This document shows, piece after piece, positions 1 to 7,714 of a DNA stretch of 64,000 bases. The stretch lies in contig NZ_JAUTWS010000006.1 in NCBI RefSeq assembly GCF_030657435.1, forward strand, positions 62,001-126,000, given 5' to 3'. This DNA is from Paracraurococcus lichenis (GTDB lineage Bacteria; Pseudomonadota; Alphaproteobacteria; Acetobacterales; Acetobacteraceae). Under the pieces are notes generated by a model that had not been told where the DNA came from, ran no database searches, and saw nothing but the letters and a program-made list of their open reading frames with translations. Position 1 is the stretch's first letter; each line of letters starts with the position of its first letter. Position numbers and translations under genes: made by a program.

Positions 1-1
1 C

Positions 2-388
2 AAGCGGCGCATCGCGGCGGATGACTTCTTCCAGGGCATGTTCACCACGGCGCTGGAGCCGGGCGAGCTGCTGGTCGCCATCGAGTTCCCGATCCCGGAG
101 AAGGCCGGCTACGCCAAGATGCGCAACCCGGCCAGCCGCTACGTCATGGCCGGCGCCTTCGTCGCCAAGACGAAGTCCGGCCTGCGCGTCGCCATCAACG
201 GCGCCGGCCCCTGCGTCTTCCGCCAGCCGGCCATGGAGCAGGCGCTGTCCTCCAACTGGTCGGCCGATGCGGTCGGCGGCATCAAGCAGGATGCCGATGG
301 CCTGAACGGCGATATCCACGGCAGCGCCGAGTATCGCGCGCACCTCGTCACCGTCATGGCGAAGCGCGCGGTCGCCAGCGCAGGCTGA
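2..388 (+). CDS. Molybdenum hydroxylase FAD-binding (medium) subunit, 3' end
   Basis: The window opens inside this gene; 128 residues and the stop are visible. The sequence resembles the C-terminal half of the FAD-binding subunit of xanthine/CO dehydrogenase-type hydroxylases: the segment GYAKMRNPASRYVMAGAFVA fits the family's K...R...D/Y..V..A strand, and the tail around residues 60-125 fits the CO_deh_flav_C domain. In the family this subunit passes electrons from the iron-sulfur subunit to FAD, and it works with a small 2Fe-2S subunit and a large molybdopterin subunit. Those partners would lie upstream, outside the window. The Bug-type binding protein begins 4 bases after the stop, so the two are probably co-transcribed. 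The substrate cannot be told from this fragment. Confidence 0.75.
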   Translation, partial: KRRIAADDFFQGMFTTALEPGELLVAIEFPIPEKAGYAKMRNPASRYVMAGAFVAKTKSGLRVAINGAGPCVFRQPAMEQALSSNWSADAVGGIKQDADGLNGDIHGSAEYRAHLVTVMAKRAVASAG

Positions 389-392
389 CCCG

Positions 393-1379
393 GTGACGCT
401 GCCCCGCCGGACCATCCTCGGCGGGGCGGCCGTCGCGCTGGCCTCGCCGGCGCCGATCTCCCGGGGATGGGCGCAATCGGACTGGCCGCAGCGGCCGATC
501 CGCATGGTCATCCCCTATCCGCCGGGCGGGGCGAGCGACATCATCGCCCGCCTCCTCTCGCCGCACATGACCGAGATGCTGGGCCAGACCCTGGTGGTGG
601 AGAACCGCCCGGGGGCGAACGGCTTCATCGCGGCCGAACTCGTCGCCCGCAGCGCCCCGGACGGCTACACGCTGCTGATGGGCAATGCCGGGCCGAACGG
701 CATGGGCCCGGCGCTCTACGGCCCGCGCACGCCCTTCGACGCGCTGCGCGACTTCGCCCCGGTCATGGCCGTCTCCATCGTGCCGCAGATCATGGCGGTG
801 CATCCCGGCGTGCCGGTGCAGGATTTCCCGGGCTTCCTCGCCCATGCGCGGGAGCAGCAGGGGAAACTCAGCTACGGTTCGGCCGGCGTCGGCTCGGCCG
901 GCCACATGGCGATGGAGCTGCTGAAGAGCCTGACGGGCATCCAGCTCACGCATCTGCCCTATCGCGGCAGCGCGCCCTCCACCGCCGACCTGATCGCCGG
1001 GGTGATCCCGGTCAATTTCGACACCGTCCCCGTGCTGTTGCCGCATGTGCGGGCGGGGCGGGTGAGGGGAATCGCCGTCACCTCCCTCCAGCGGGTGCCG
1101 GAGGCGCCGGACCTCGCCGCCATCGCCGAGACCATCCCGGGCTTCGAGACGGTCAGCTGGGGCGGCGTGCTCGCGCCGGCCGGCACCCCGGCGCCGATCA
1201 TCGGCAAGCTGAACGCGGCGCTGCGGATCGCCATGGCGCGCCCGGATGTGGGCGGCGCGCTGGCCCGGCAGGGCATCCAGCCGCAGAGCGGCCCGCCCGA
1301 GGCCTTCGGCGCCTATGTCGCCGCCGAGGTCACCAAATGGACGGCGGTGGTGAAGCAGATGGGCCTCAGCCCCGAATAG
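393..1379 (+). CDS. Bug/TctC-family tripartite tricarboxylate-type solute-binding protein
   Basis: 328 residues, starting at a GTG four bases after the hydroxylase gene. The first ~27 residues form a signal peptide with paired arginines (PRRTILGG) and a hydrophobic stretch, ending near SRGWAQ, so a Tat route is possible. The mature part has the family hallmarks: the opening WPQRPIRMVIPYPPGG, then ENRPGANG, and PDGYTLLMG. These are periplasmic binding proteins, in some cases feeding TctAB permeases but very often encoded alone, as here, beside catabolic enzymes. The neighbouring hydroxylase suggests the ligand may be an organic or aromatic acid related to its substrate. The family call is secure; the ligand is unknown. 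Confidence 0.9.
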   Translation: MTLPRRTILGGAAVALASPAPISRGWAQSDWPQRPIRMVIPYPPGGASDIIARLLSPHMTEMLGQTLVVENRPGANGFIAAELVARSAPDGYTLLMGNAGPNGMGPALYGPRTPFDALRDFAPVMAVSIVPQIMAVHPGVPVQDFPGFLAHAREQQGKLSYGSAGVGSAGHMAMELLKSLTGIQLTHLPYRGSAPSTADLIAGVIPVNFDTVPVLLPHVRAGRVRGIAVTSLQRVPEAPDLAAIAETIPGFETVSWGGVLAPAGTPAPIIGKLNAALRIAMARPDVGGALARQGIQPQSGPPEAFGAYVAAEVTKWTAVVKQMGLSPE

Positions 1380-1464
1380 CGGGCCGGGATCCGCTGCGTG
1401 ATTGCTGCAAAGCCCGGGCAGGGGGGTGGCGGCGCGGCGTCCGGGGTGCTATCCCGCCTCGCGT

Positions 1465-1541
1465 CGGAGCGTAGCGCAGCCTGGTAGCGCATCAGTCTGG
1501 GGGACTGGGGGTCGTGGGTTCAAATCCCGCCGCTCCGACCA
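1465..1541 (+). tRNA. tRNA-Pro (anticodon GGG)
   Basis: A complete cloverleaf can be folded by eye. The acceptor stem CGGAGCG pairs with CGCTCCG (1531-1537). The D stem is GCGC/GCGC with loop AGCCTGGTA. The anticodon stem TCAGT/ACTGG (one G-T pair) holds loop CTGGGGG with anticodon GGG at positions 34-36. The T stem GTGGG/CCCGC carries TTCAAAT. Discriminator A is followed by an encoded CCA (1539-1541). GGG reads proline codons CCC and CCU. It is convergent with the two-component operon. Confidence 0.97.
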
Positions 1542-1568
1542 TTCCGCCCCCCCGCGGTGGGGTGGCCT

Positions 1569-2063
1569 TCAGCGCGCCGCGCGCTGCGACCCGCGCCGCT
1601 CGTTCACCAGGCGTCGTTCCTCTTCCACGTCCCGCTGCAGATCCCGCAGGAGCCGCTCGCGCTCGGCGAGGCGCCGCTCGGCCGCCTCGATATCGGGGCT
1701 GCGGGCCGGCGGCTCCGTCGCCGGGGCGGCCGCGGGCGCCGGGGCCGTCTGGGCCACCTCGCGATTCGCCGGCCGTGGCGCGGCGGCGCGGCGGATACGG
1801 GGCTGCTGGACCGGCGGCGGGGTCCAGGCCGGCACGGCGGGGAGGGTGGCCCGCAGCGGCACCACCGGCGGCTGCGCCTGGATCGGCGCGCCACGCCGGA
1901 GCAGGTCGAACTCCGCCATGGCGTTGTTCGCCGCGTCGAGGCCGGGCCCGACATGCAGCGGCCAGACCTGCGCCTGCCCCGGCCCGGCCGCCAGCAGCAG
2001 CCCCAGACCCACCACAGGGCCCACCATGAGGCCCACCATGCCGCCCCGCCAAAGACCCCGCAT
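1569..2063 (-). CDS. Hypothetical exported protein with C-terminal coiled coil
   Basis: 164 residues from the ATG at 2063, which overlaps the histidine kinase stop as TGATG; a GTG one codon upstream is an alternative. A signal peptide or single anchor spans about residues 5-32 (hydrophobic, ending AAGPGQAQ). Then comes a proline- and alanine-rich low-complexity middle (about 60-115) and a charged, heptad-like C-terminal helix from about residue 118, with IEAAERRLAERERLLRDLQ as its core. No enzyme motif is visible. It is the third gene of the response regulator/kinase operon and is translationally coupled to the kinase, so it may be an accessory periplasmic protein of that system. This is inference from position only. 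Confidence 0.6.
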   Translation of the reverse strand: MRGLWRGGMVGLMVGPVVGLGLLLAAGPGQAQVWPLHVGPGLDAANNAMAEFDLLRRGAPIQAQPPVVPLRATLPAVPAWTPPPVQQPRIRRAAAPRPANREVAQTAPAPAAAPATEPPARSPDIEAAERRLAERERLLRDLQRDVEEERRLVNERRGSQRAAR

Positions 2064-3487
2064 CACGCCGCCTTCCCGTCCTTGCCGGGCGGGCCTGGTG
2101 GCGCGCCCGGTATGTCCAGCCTCACCACCAGCCCCGGGGCATTGTCGCCCAGGCTGAGCGCCATCCCGTGCAGTTCCGCCACGGCCGCGACCAGCGCCAA
2201 GCCGAGGCCCGTCCCGGGCGTCGCCCGCGCCGCATCCAGCCGGTGGAACCGCTGCAGCACCGCCTGCCGCTCCCCGGCCGGGATGCCCGGGCCGTCATCC
2301 GACACCGTGAGCACCGCCCCGCCCGCCGGGCCGGGCTGCAATTCCACCACGATCCGGCCGCCCGGCCGCCCGTGCTTCACGGCATTGTCCACCACATTCG
2401 ACACGGCCTGCGTTACCAAATCCCTGTCGCCCTGTGCGACGATCCCGGGGGCGATGCGTGCCTCAAGCACCTGGCCGCGCGCCTCGGCCGCCGGCAGGTG
2501 GACCTCTGCCACCGCCTCCGCCACGGCGGAGAGGTCGAAGGGTGCGAAGCCCGCCCGCCGTGCCCCGCTCTCCACCTGGGCGATGCGCAGCAGGGCGGCG
2601 AAGATGTCGAGGAGGTGCTCGCAATCCGCGACCGCCGCCTCGGTCGCCGCCCGCCAGGCCGCGTCGCCCTCGGCACTCCGCAGCGCCGCCTCGAGCCGCT
2701 GCCGAAGCCGGGTCAGCGGCGTGCGCAGGTCATGCGCGATGTCGTCGGTCACCTGCCGCAGCGTCGCCATCAGCGCATGCACGCGGTCGAGGGTGGCATT
2801 GATCCGGCCCGCCAGCCGGTCGAACTCGTCGCCGCCCGCCCGCAGCGGCAGGCGATGGCCGATCTCGCCCGCCTCCACCCGCGCCAGCGCCGCCTCCATC
2901 GCCGCCGCCCGGCGGGTGACGCCGCGCCCGACCAGCCCGCCCCCCAGCAGGCCGAGCAGCAGCGCCGCCCCGCCCACCCAGCCGGCGGCGGCGAGCAGGA
3001 ATCCCTCCAACTGCCGCACCGGCGCGACATCCCGCCCCACCACCAGGAAGCCGCCGCCCGGCAGCGCCGTGCCGAGCGCCAGCAGCTCCGCCTGCACCCC
3101 GGCGCCGGAGAGGCTCAGCCTCTCCCAGCCCGGCGCGCGCGGCGCCCGGGCCAGGTTGCCGGCGAGGCGCTGGCCCTCCGGCCCCGCCAGGAGGAAATAC
3201 TGCGTGCCGCTGCGGTCGGCGGCGATGCGCGCCTCGATCGAGAGCGCCGCCGAGGCCGGGCCGCCCAGCCGCGCCGCCTGCAGCAGCACGCCCGAGTCGC
3301 GCTCCACCTCCTGCGCCAACTGTCTCAGGGCGAAGCCGGTCGTCGCCCACCAGGCAACGGCCGAGAGCGCGAGGGTCCCGAGCAGCGTCAGGACCAGGTG
3401 CAGCAGGGTGATGCGGAAGGCGGTGGTGCGCCACCAGGCGCCCCTCCCGCCCCGGGGCTCGGCCCGGGGCACCTCAGTCCGGCGCAC
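2063..3487 (-). CDS. Two-component sensor histidine kinase
   Basis: 474 residues. There are two membrane helices (about 24-48 and 162-188) flanking a periplasmic sensor of ~110 residues, then a HAMP linker (about 189-240). The HisKA dimerisation helix has phosphoacceptor His252 in AHDLRTPLTR, and the HATPase domain has N-box NVVDNAVKHG, DDGPGIP and TGLGLALV. This is the EnvZ/QseC/TctE-type plan. The assumed GTG start overlaps the end of the regulator by 14 bases; another GTG at 3472, just past the regulator stop, is possible. It should autophosphorylate and pass phosphate to the upstream-encoded regulator. The signal is unknown. The divergent Do-type protease suggests envelope stress or outer-membrane quality control, as an inference. 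Confidence 0.93.
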   Translation of the reverse strand: MRRTEVPRAEPRGGRGAWWRTTAFRITLLHLVLTLLGTLALSAVAWWATTGFALRQLAQEVERDSGVLLQAARLGGPASAALSIEARIAADRSGTQYFLLAGPEGQRLAGNLARAPRAPGWERLSLSGAGVQAELLALGTALPGGGFLVVGRDVAPVRQLEGFLLAAAGWVGGAALLLGLLGGGLVGRGVTRRAAAMEAALARVEAGEIGHRLPLRAGGDEFDRLAGRINATLDRVHALMATLRQVTDDIAHDLRTPLTRLRQRLEAALRSAEGDAAWRAATEAAVADCEHLLDIFAALLRIAQVESGARRAGFAPFDLSAVAEAVAEVHLPAAEARGQVLEARIAPGIVAQGDRDLVTQAVSNVVDNAVKHGRPGGRIVVELQPGPAGGAVLTVSDDGPGIPAGERQAVLQRFHRLDAARATPGTGLGLALVAAVAELHGMALSLGDNAPGLVVRLDIPGAPPGPPGKDGKAA

Positions 3488-4151
3488 GGAGGCAGTAGCC
3501 GGCGCCGCGCATGGTGTGGATCAGCGGCGGCGCGCCGTCGCGGTCCAGCTTGGCGCGGAGGCGGCTGATATGCGTCTCCACCACGCTGGTCTTCGGGTCG
3601 AAGTGGAAATCCCAGACGCCCTCCAGCAGCATGGTGCGCGTCACCACCTGGCCGGCGCGGCGCATCAGGTATTCCAGCAGGCGGAATTCGCGTGGCTGCA
3701 GCTCGATCCGCTGGCCGCCGCGGGTCACCACGCGCTTCAGCAGGTCCATCTCCAGGTCGGCGACGCGCAGCACCGTCGGCTCGGCGGAGAGGGGCGGCCG
3801 GCGGGCGAGGGCGTTCAGCCGCGCCAGCAATTCGGCGAAGGCGAAGGGCTTGCCGAGATAGTCGTCGGCGCCGGCCTCCAGCCCCTCGACGCGGTCGCCG
3901 ACACCGGCCCGCGCCGTCAGGAACAGGGCCGGGGTCCGCACGCCTGCCGCGCGCAGCGCCCGCACCAGGCCGAGCCCGTCCAGCCTCGGCAGCATGCGGT
4001 CCACCACCAGCACGTCGTAGCCGCCGTCGCTGGCGAGGAAGAGACCCTCCCGCCCATCGGCCGCGCGATCCACGACATGGCCGGCCTCCGTCAGGCCGCG
4101 CACGACATAATCAGCGGTCTCCGCATCGTCCTCGACGACCAGGATCTTCAC
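3474..4151 (-). CDS. OmpR/PhoB-family response regulator
   Basis: 225 residues from the GTG at 4151, preceded by a strong GGAGG six bases upstream; a longer in-frame reading to 4220 has no such site and would add a non-conserved leader. The receiver domain has acidic residues E7/D8/D9, phosphoacceptor Asp51 (VLVVDRMLP), Thr79 and Lys101 (GKPF). The C-terminal winged helix (about 128-225) has the typical LQPREFRLLEYLMRRAGQVV and a final RGAGYCL hairpin. It is a DNA-binding transcription factor activated by the kinase in the next gene. A palindrome in its own leader is a possible autoregulatory site. Confidence 0.95.
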   Translation of the reverse strand: MKILVVEDDAETADYVVRGLTEAGHVVDRAADGREGLFLASDGGYDVLVVDRMLPRLDGLGLVRALRAAGVRTPALFLTARAGVGDRVEGLEAGADDYLGKPFAFAELLARLNALARRPPLSAEPTVLRVADLEMDLLKRVVTRGGQRIELQPREFRLLEYLMRRAGQVVTRTMLLEGVWDFHFDPKTSVVETHISRLRAKLDRDGAPPLIHTMRGAGYCLRAPD

Positions 4152-4164
4152 CGCACGCCTCCGA

Positions 4165-4182
4165 GCATACGGATTGGTATGC
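4165..4182. promoter_or_regulatory. Palindrome between regulator and protease genes
   Basis: GCATAC and GTATGC are perfect inverted arms separated by six bases (GGATTG). They lie in the 113-base region between the divergent response regulator (start 4151) and the Do-type protease (start 4265). It could be an operator for the regulator or a leader hairpin. OmpR-type proteins more often bind direct repeats, so confidence is modest. Confidence 0.35.
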
Positions 4183-4264
4183 CTCGGGCGAGCATCGGGG
4201 CAAGCGGCGGGGTGTTCCATGGCCCCATGCCGCCCGGTCGGGCGGCCCAGCCAAGGAGCACGCC

Positions 4265-5716
4265 ATGCCCACCCCGACTCGCCGCGTGAAGCTTGCCGCC
4301 ACCGGCGCCCTCGCGCTCGCGCTGGCGACGACCGCGCTGACGCCCTGGAGCTTCCGTGCCGAGGCGCAGCCCGCGGCGCCGGCCGCGCCCGGCACCGCCA
4401 TCGCCCTGCCGCGCCCGGCCGGCCCAGACTTCGCCGACCTCGCCGCCCGCGTCGGCCCGGCCGTCGTGCGCGTGACCGTCACCGGCCATGCCCGCGTCCA
4501 GGGCGTCGCGGACCTGCCGCCCGAACTGCGCGGCACGCCCTTCGAGCGCTTCTTCCAGCAGCGCATGCAGGGCGAGCGGCCCCACCGCACCATGGGCCAG
4601 GGCAGCGGCTTCATCATCGACCCGAGCGGCTATGTGGTGACCAACAACCACGTGGTCGGCGAGGCCGACAGCGTCCGCATCGAGCTGGCCGATGGCCGCG
4701 ACCTGCCGGCCAAGGTGATCGGCACCGACCCGAAGACCGACATCGCCCTGCTGAAGATCGAGGCCGGCAACAACCTGCCCACCGTGAAGTTCGGTGACAG
4801 CGACCGGACCCGCGTCGGCGAATGGGTGCTGGCCATGGGCAATCCCTTCGGCCTCGGCGGCACGGCGACGGCGGGCATCGTCTCGGCCCGCGGGCGCTCC
4901 ATCGGCGCCGGGCCCTATGACGACTTCATCCAGACCGACGCGCCGATCAATCCCGGCAATTCCGGCGGCCCGCTGTTCAACACGGCCGGCGAGGTCGTCG
5001 GCGTGAATGCCGCGATCTTCTCGCCCTCCGGCGGCAATGTCGGCATCGGCTTCGCCGTGCCCGCCAACCTCGCGCAGAGCGTGGTGGAGCAGCTCCGCGC
5101 CAGCGGCAAGGTGGAGCGCGGCTGGCTCGGCGTCTCCATGCAGAAGCTGGACGGCGAACTCGCCTCCGCCCTGTCGCTGCAGGAGAGCAAGGGCGTGCTG
5201 ATCGGCGGCGTCGAGCGGAACGGGCCCGCGGCCAAGGCCGGCGTGCAGCCGGGCGACGTGGTGACGGCGGTGAACGACCGCCAGGTGGTCCTGCCGCGCG
5301 ACCTGGCCGAGGCCGTGGCCGGCGTGAAGCCCGGCGGCAGCGTGACCCTGCACCTGCTGCGGGACGGCAAGCCGGTGACCCAATCGGTGACGCTCGGCCA
5401 AGCGCCCGATACGCGCGAGGCGCGGGCGAATGGCGAGGAGCGGCAGTCCCAGGCCAATCTCGGCCTGGCGCTGGCGCCGAACGAGCACGGCGAGGGCGCG
5501 GTCGTCGCCCAGGTCCGGCCGGACAGCGTGGCGGCCGAGCAGGGGCTGGAGCCGGGCGACGTCATCCTCCGCGCCGGCGGCAAGGCGGTGCGCGGCCCGC
5601 GCGACGTGGTGGAGGCGGTCGGCGCCGCGCGGCACGACGGCAAGGCGGCGATCGCGCTGCAGGTCGAGCGCGAGGGCGGCCGGGCCTTCATCGCGCTGCC
5701 GCTGAAGGCCTCCTGA
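4265..5716 (+). CDS. Do-family (DegP/DegQ-like) periplasmic serine protease
   Basis: 483 residues, starting at an ATG with AAGGAG nine bases upstream. The signal peptide covers about residues 1-36 (ending FRAEAQP). The trypsin-like domain (about 55-270) has the full triad: His129 in NNHVV, Asp159 in TDIALL and Ser233 in GNSGGPL. Two PDZ domains follow, at about 280-375 (RGWLGVSM ... GVQPGDVV) and 395-480 (GLEPGDVI). The family degrades or refolds damaged proteins in the periplasm as an oligomer. The length is normal. It is divergent from a two-component operon, an arrangement often seen for envelope-stress proteases, so regulation by that system is likely but unproven. DegP and DegQ cannot be told apart by eye. 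Confidence 0.95.
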   Translation: MPTPTRRVKLAATGALALALATTALTPWSFRAEAQPAAPAAPGTAIALPRPAGPDFADLAARVGPAVVRVTVTGHARVQGVADLPPELRGTPFERFFQQRMQGERPHRTMGQGSGFIIDPSGYVVTNNHVVGEADSVRIELADGRDLPAKVIGTDPKTDIALLKIEAGNNLPTVKFGDSDRTRVGEWVLAMGNPFGLGGTATAGIVSARGRSIGAGPYDDFIQTDAPINPGNSGGPLFNTAGEVVGVNAAIFSPSGGNVGIGFAVPANLAQSVVEQLRASGKVERGWLGVSMQKLDGELASALSLQESKGVLIGGVERNGPAAKAGVQPGDVVTAVNDRQVVLPRDLAEAVAGVKPGGSVTLHLLRDGKPVTQSVTLGQAPDTREARANGEERQSQANLGLALAPNEHGEGAVVAQVRPDSVAAEQGLEPGDVILRAGGKAVRGPRDVVEAVGAARHDGKAAIALQVEREGGRAFIALPLKAS

Positions 5717-5730
5717 CGGCGGGGCGGGGC

Positions 5731-5751
5731 GGGGAGGGCCTGGCCTTCCCC
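5731..5751. terminator. Hairpin between convergent protease and rutE
   Basis: GGGGAGGGCC and GGCCTTCCCC are complementary over ten positions (one G-T pair) around a single base, in the 49 bases between two convergent stops. It could end transcription from both sides, but there is no clear T-run. Confidence 0.4.
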
Positions 5752-5765
5752 GCGACCCCTCCGGG

Positions 5766-6347
5766 TCAGGCGATCTGGCAGGCTTCCTCGAAGGGCAGGC
5801 GCGGCAGCTTGCCGTAGACGCCCGCCGGGTCGCCATGGCCGATGTTGCAGAGGAAATTCGCCTTGATGGTCGTGCCGGCGAAGAAGGCCTCGTCCACCTT
5901 CGCCTTGTCGTAGCCGGACATGGCGCCGACATCGAGGCCGATCGCCCGCGCCGCGATCATCAGGTAGGCGCCCTGCAGGGTGCCGTTGCGGAAGGCGGTC
6001 TCCTCGGCCAGCGCCGCGCTGCCGGTGAACCAGGACCGCGCATCGGCATGCGGGAAGAGGAAGGGCAGCTTCTCGTAGAAGGCGGTGTCGTAGCCGATGA
6101 TGACCGTGACCGGCGCCGCCATGGTCTTCTCGAGGTTGCCGGAGGAGAGGGCGGGCCGCAGCCTCTCCTTGCCCTCGGGCGTCGTGACGAAGACGAAGCG
6201 CGCCGGCGAGGAATTGGCCGAGGTCGGGCCCATCTTCAGGATGTCGTAGAGCTGGCGGAGCTCGGCCTCGCTCACCGGCTCGGGCGTCCACTTGTTCTGA
6301 GTGCGCGCATTGAGGAACAGCGCGTCCAGGGCGGCCTGATCGATCAT
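5766..6347 (-). CDS. rutE: RutE-like malonic semialdehyde reductase (nitroreductase family)
   Basis: 193 residues from the ATG at 6347, preceded by GGAGACGAGG; a GTG five codons upstream is an alternative start. The sequence follows E. coli RutE as I recall it: [45 protein letters not shown] and the end [10 protein letters not shown]. The enzyme belongs to the FMN nitroreductase fold. In the Rut pathway it reduces toxic malonic semialdehyde to 3-hydroxypropionate with NADH. Length matches the family (about 196). rutA lies 143 bases upstream on the same strand, and no other rut gene is recognisable nearby. Confidence 0.88.
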   Translation of the reverse strand: MIDQAALDALFLNARTQNKWTPEPVSEAELRQLYDILKMGPTSANSSPARFVFVTTPEGKERLRPALSSGNLEKTMAAPVTVIIGYDTAFYEKLPFLFPHADARSWFTGSAALAEETAFRNGTLQGAYLMIAARAIGLDVGAMSGYDKAKVDEAFFAGTTIKANFLCNIGHGDPAGVYGKLPRLPFEEACQIA

Positions 6348-6490
6348 CCTCGTCTCCGTCACGTGGCGGGCAGGGCGGTGCGGTCGGCGCGCAGCGGCGC
6401 CGGGTTCATCACCATCTCGTACAGCCAGGCGTCATGCGGCCTTTCGCGGCGGTCCGCAACGGTCCCCGCCGCCGGGATGGCGGGGCGGCC

Positions 6491-7567
6491 TCACGCGGCC
6501 TGGCGCAGGTGCCGGCGGCAGCGCATCAGCGGCTGGATGCGCTGGCCGAACTGCTCCATGCCGACCAGGAAGTCGTCGAAGGTCAGCATGACGCCGGCGA
6601 GGCCGGGCGTCTCCGCCAGGGCGTCGAGCTGCCGCGCCACCGTCTCGTAGGAGCCGATCAGGCGCAGCATGTTGGTCGGCACGCGGTCGGAGCGGACCAT
6701 GCGCCCGACGGTGCTGTGCGCCTCCGCCTTCACGTCGGCCGCCGCCTGGCCGTCGCGCCAGGCGAGTGCCTCGAGGTCGGTGCCGGCGACGTAGTGGTGC
6801 CATTTCGCCATCGCCGCCTCGTCCGTCTCGTCGGCGATGATCATCATCAGCAGCATGGCCTTGCAGTCCGCCCCCGCCGCGGCATTGGCGGCCAGCAGCC
6901 GCTCGGTATGCGGCCGCACCTGGGAGACGTCGTTGATCCCGCCCGCGCTGATGAAGTTGTAGTCGGCATGCTCGGCGGCGAAGCGCATGCCGCGGTTGGA
7001 CTGCCCGGCCGAGATGATGTCGATCTTCGCGCCGGGCTGCGGGCTGACCCGGCAATCCGTCATCCGGAAGAACTCGCCCTGGAAGTCGGAGCGGCCGGTG
7101 GCCCAAAGCTGCTTCATCACCTCGACATATTCCGAGCAGTATTCGTAGCGCCGCTCGAAATGCCGCTCCCCCGGCCAGATGTCCATCTGCTCGTACTCGG
7201 CCTTCTGCCAGCCCGAGACGATGTTCACCCCGAAGCGGCCATGGCTGATGGAATCGATCGTCACCGCCATGCGGGCGAGGACCGCGGGCGGGATGGTCAG
7301 CACGGCGACCGAGGCGAAGAGCTTGATCCGCGTGGTCACGGCGGCGAGGCCGGCCATGAGCGTGAAGCTCTCGAGGTTGTGGTCCCAGTACTCGCTCGGC
7401 CCGCCGAAGCCGCGCAGCTTGATCATCGAGAGGGCGAAGTCGAGGCCGTAGCGCTCCGCCTTCTGTGTCACCTCCCGGTTCAGGTCGAAGCTCGGCCGGT
7501 ATTGCGGGCTGGTGGTGGAGATCAGCCAGCCATTGTTGCCGATCGGGAGGAAGACGCCGATGTCCAT
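6491..7567 (-). CDS. rutA: Pyrimidine monooxygenase RutA
   Basis: 358 residues from the ATG at 7567 (MDIGVFLPIGNNGWLIST), the usual RutA N-terminus; a longer in-frame leader has no family resemblance. It is a bacterial-luciferase-fold, FMNH2-dependent monooxygenase. RutA signatures present include FALSMIKLRGFGG, WDHNLESFTLMAGLAAVT, GRFGVNIVSGWQKAEYEQM and LTFDDFL. In E. coli, RutA opens the uracil or thymine ring to a peroxyureidoacrylate, using flavin reduced by RutF. RutF, RutB, RutC, RutD and the RutG permease are not seen next to it, so they must be elsewhere, or other enzymes must serve. In-frame codons continue past its stop up to rutE (see findings). Confidence 0.93.
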   Translation of the reverse strand: MDIGVFLPIGNNGWLISTTSPQYRPSFDLNREVTQKAERYGLDFALSMIKLRGFGGPSEYWDHNLESFTLMAGLAAVTTRIKLFASVAVLTIPPAVLARMAVTIDSISHGRFGVNIVSGWQKAEYEQMDIWPGERHFERRYEYCSEYVEVMKQLWATGRSDFQGEFFRMTDCRVSPQPGAKIDIISAGQSNRGMRFAAEHADYNFISAGGINDVSQVRPHTERLLAANAAAGADCKAMLLMMIIADETDEAAMAKWHHYVAGTDLEALAWRDGQAAADVKAEAHSTVGRMVRSDRVPTNMLRLIGSYETVARQLDALAETPGLAGVMLTFDDFLVGMEQFGQRIQPLMRCRRHLRQAA

Positions 7568-7675
7568 GAAGCCGCTCCGGTGCGGGGTCGGGGGCTGCAT
7601 GTTGCCCCGCGCCGGGCGGGTGTGAATGCCGTCCTTCCCGGCAAAAAGCCGCCGGGCGACCATGCGCTGAGGCAG

Positions 7676-7706
7676 CCTTGGGCATCCGGCGCCGGATTGC
7701 CCAAGG
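7676..7706 (-). terminator. Strong stem-loop after the membrane protein gene
   Basis: CCTTGGGCA and TGCCCAAGG form nine perfect pairs, with an inner self-complementary TCCGGCGCCGGA and one bulged T. It begins nine bases beyond the stop of the 7715-9274 gene on its strand. No T-run follows, so it may act as a transcript-end or stability hairpin rather than a classic terminator. Confidence 0.45.
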
Positions 7707-7714
7707 CCTGGGCG

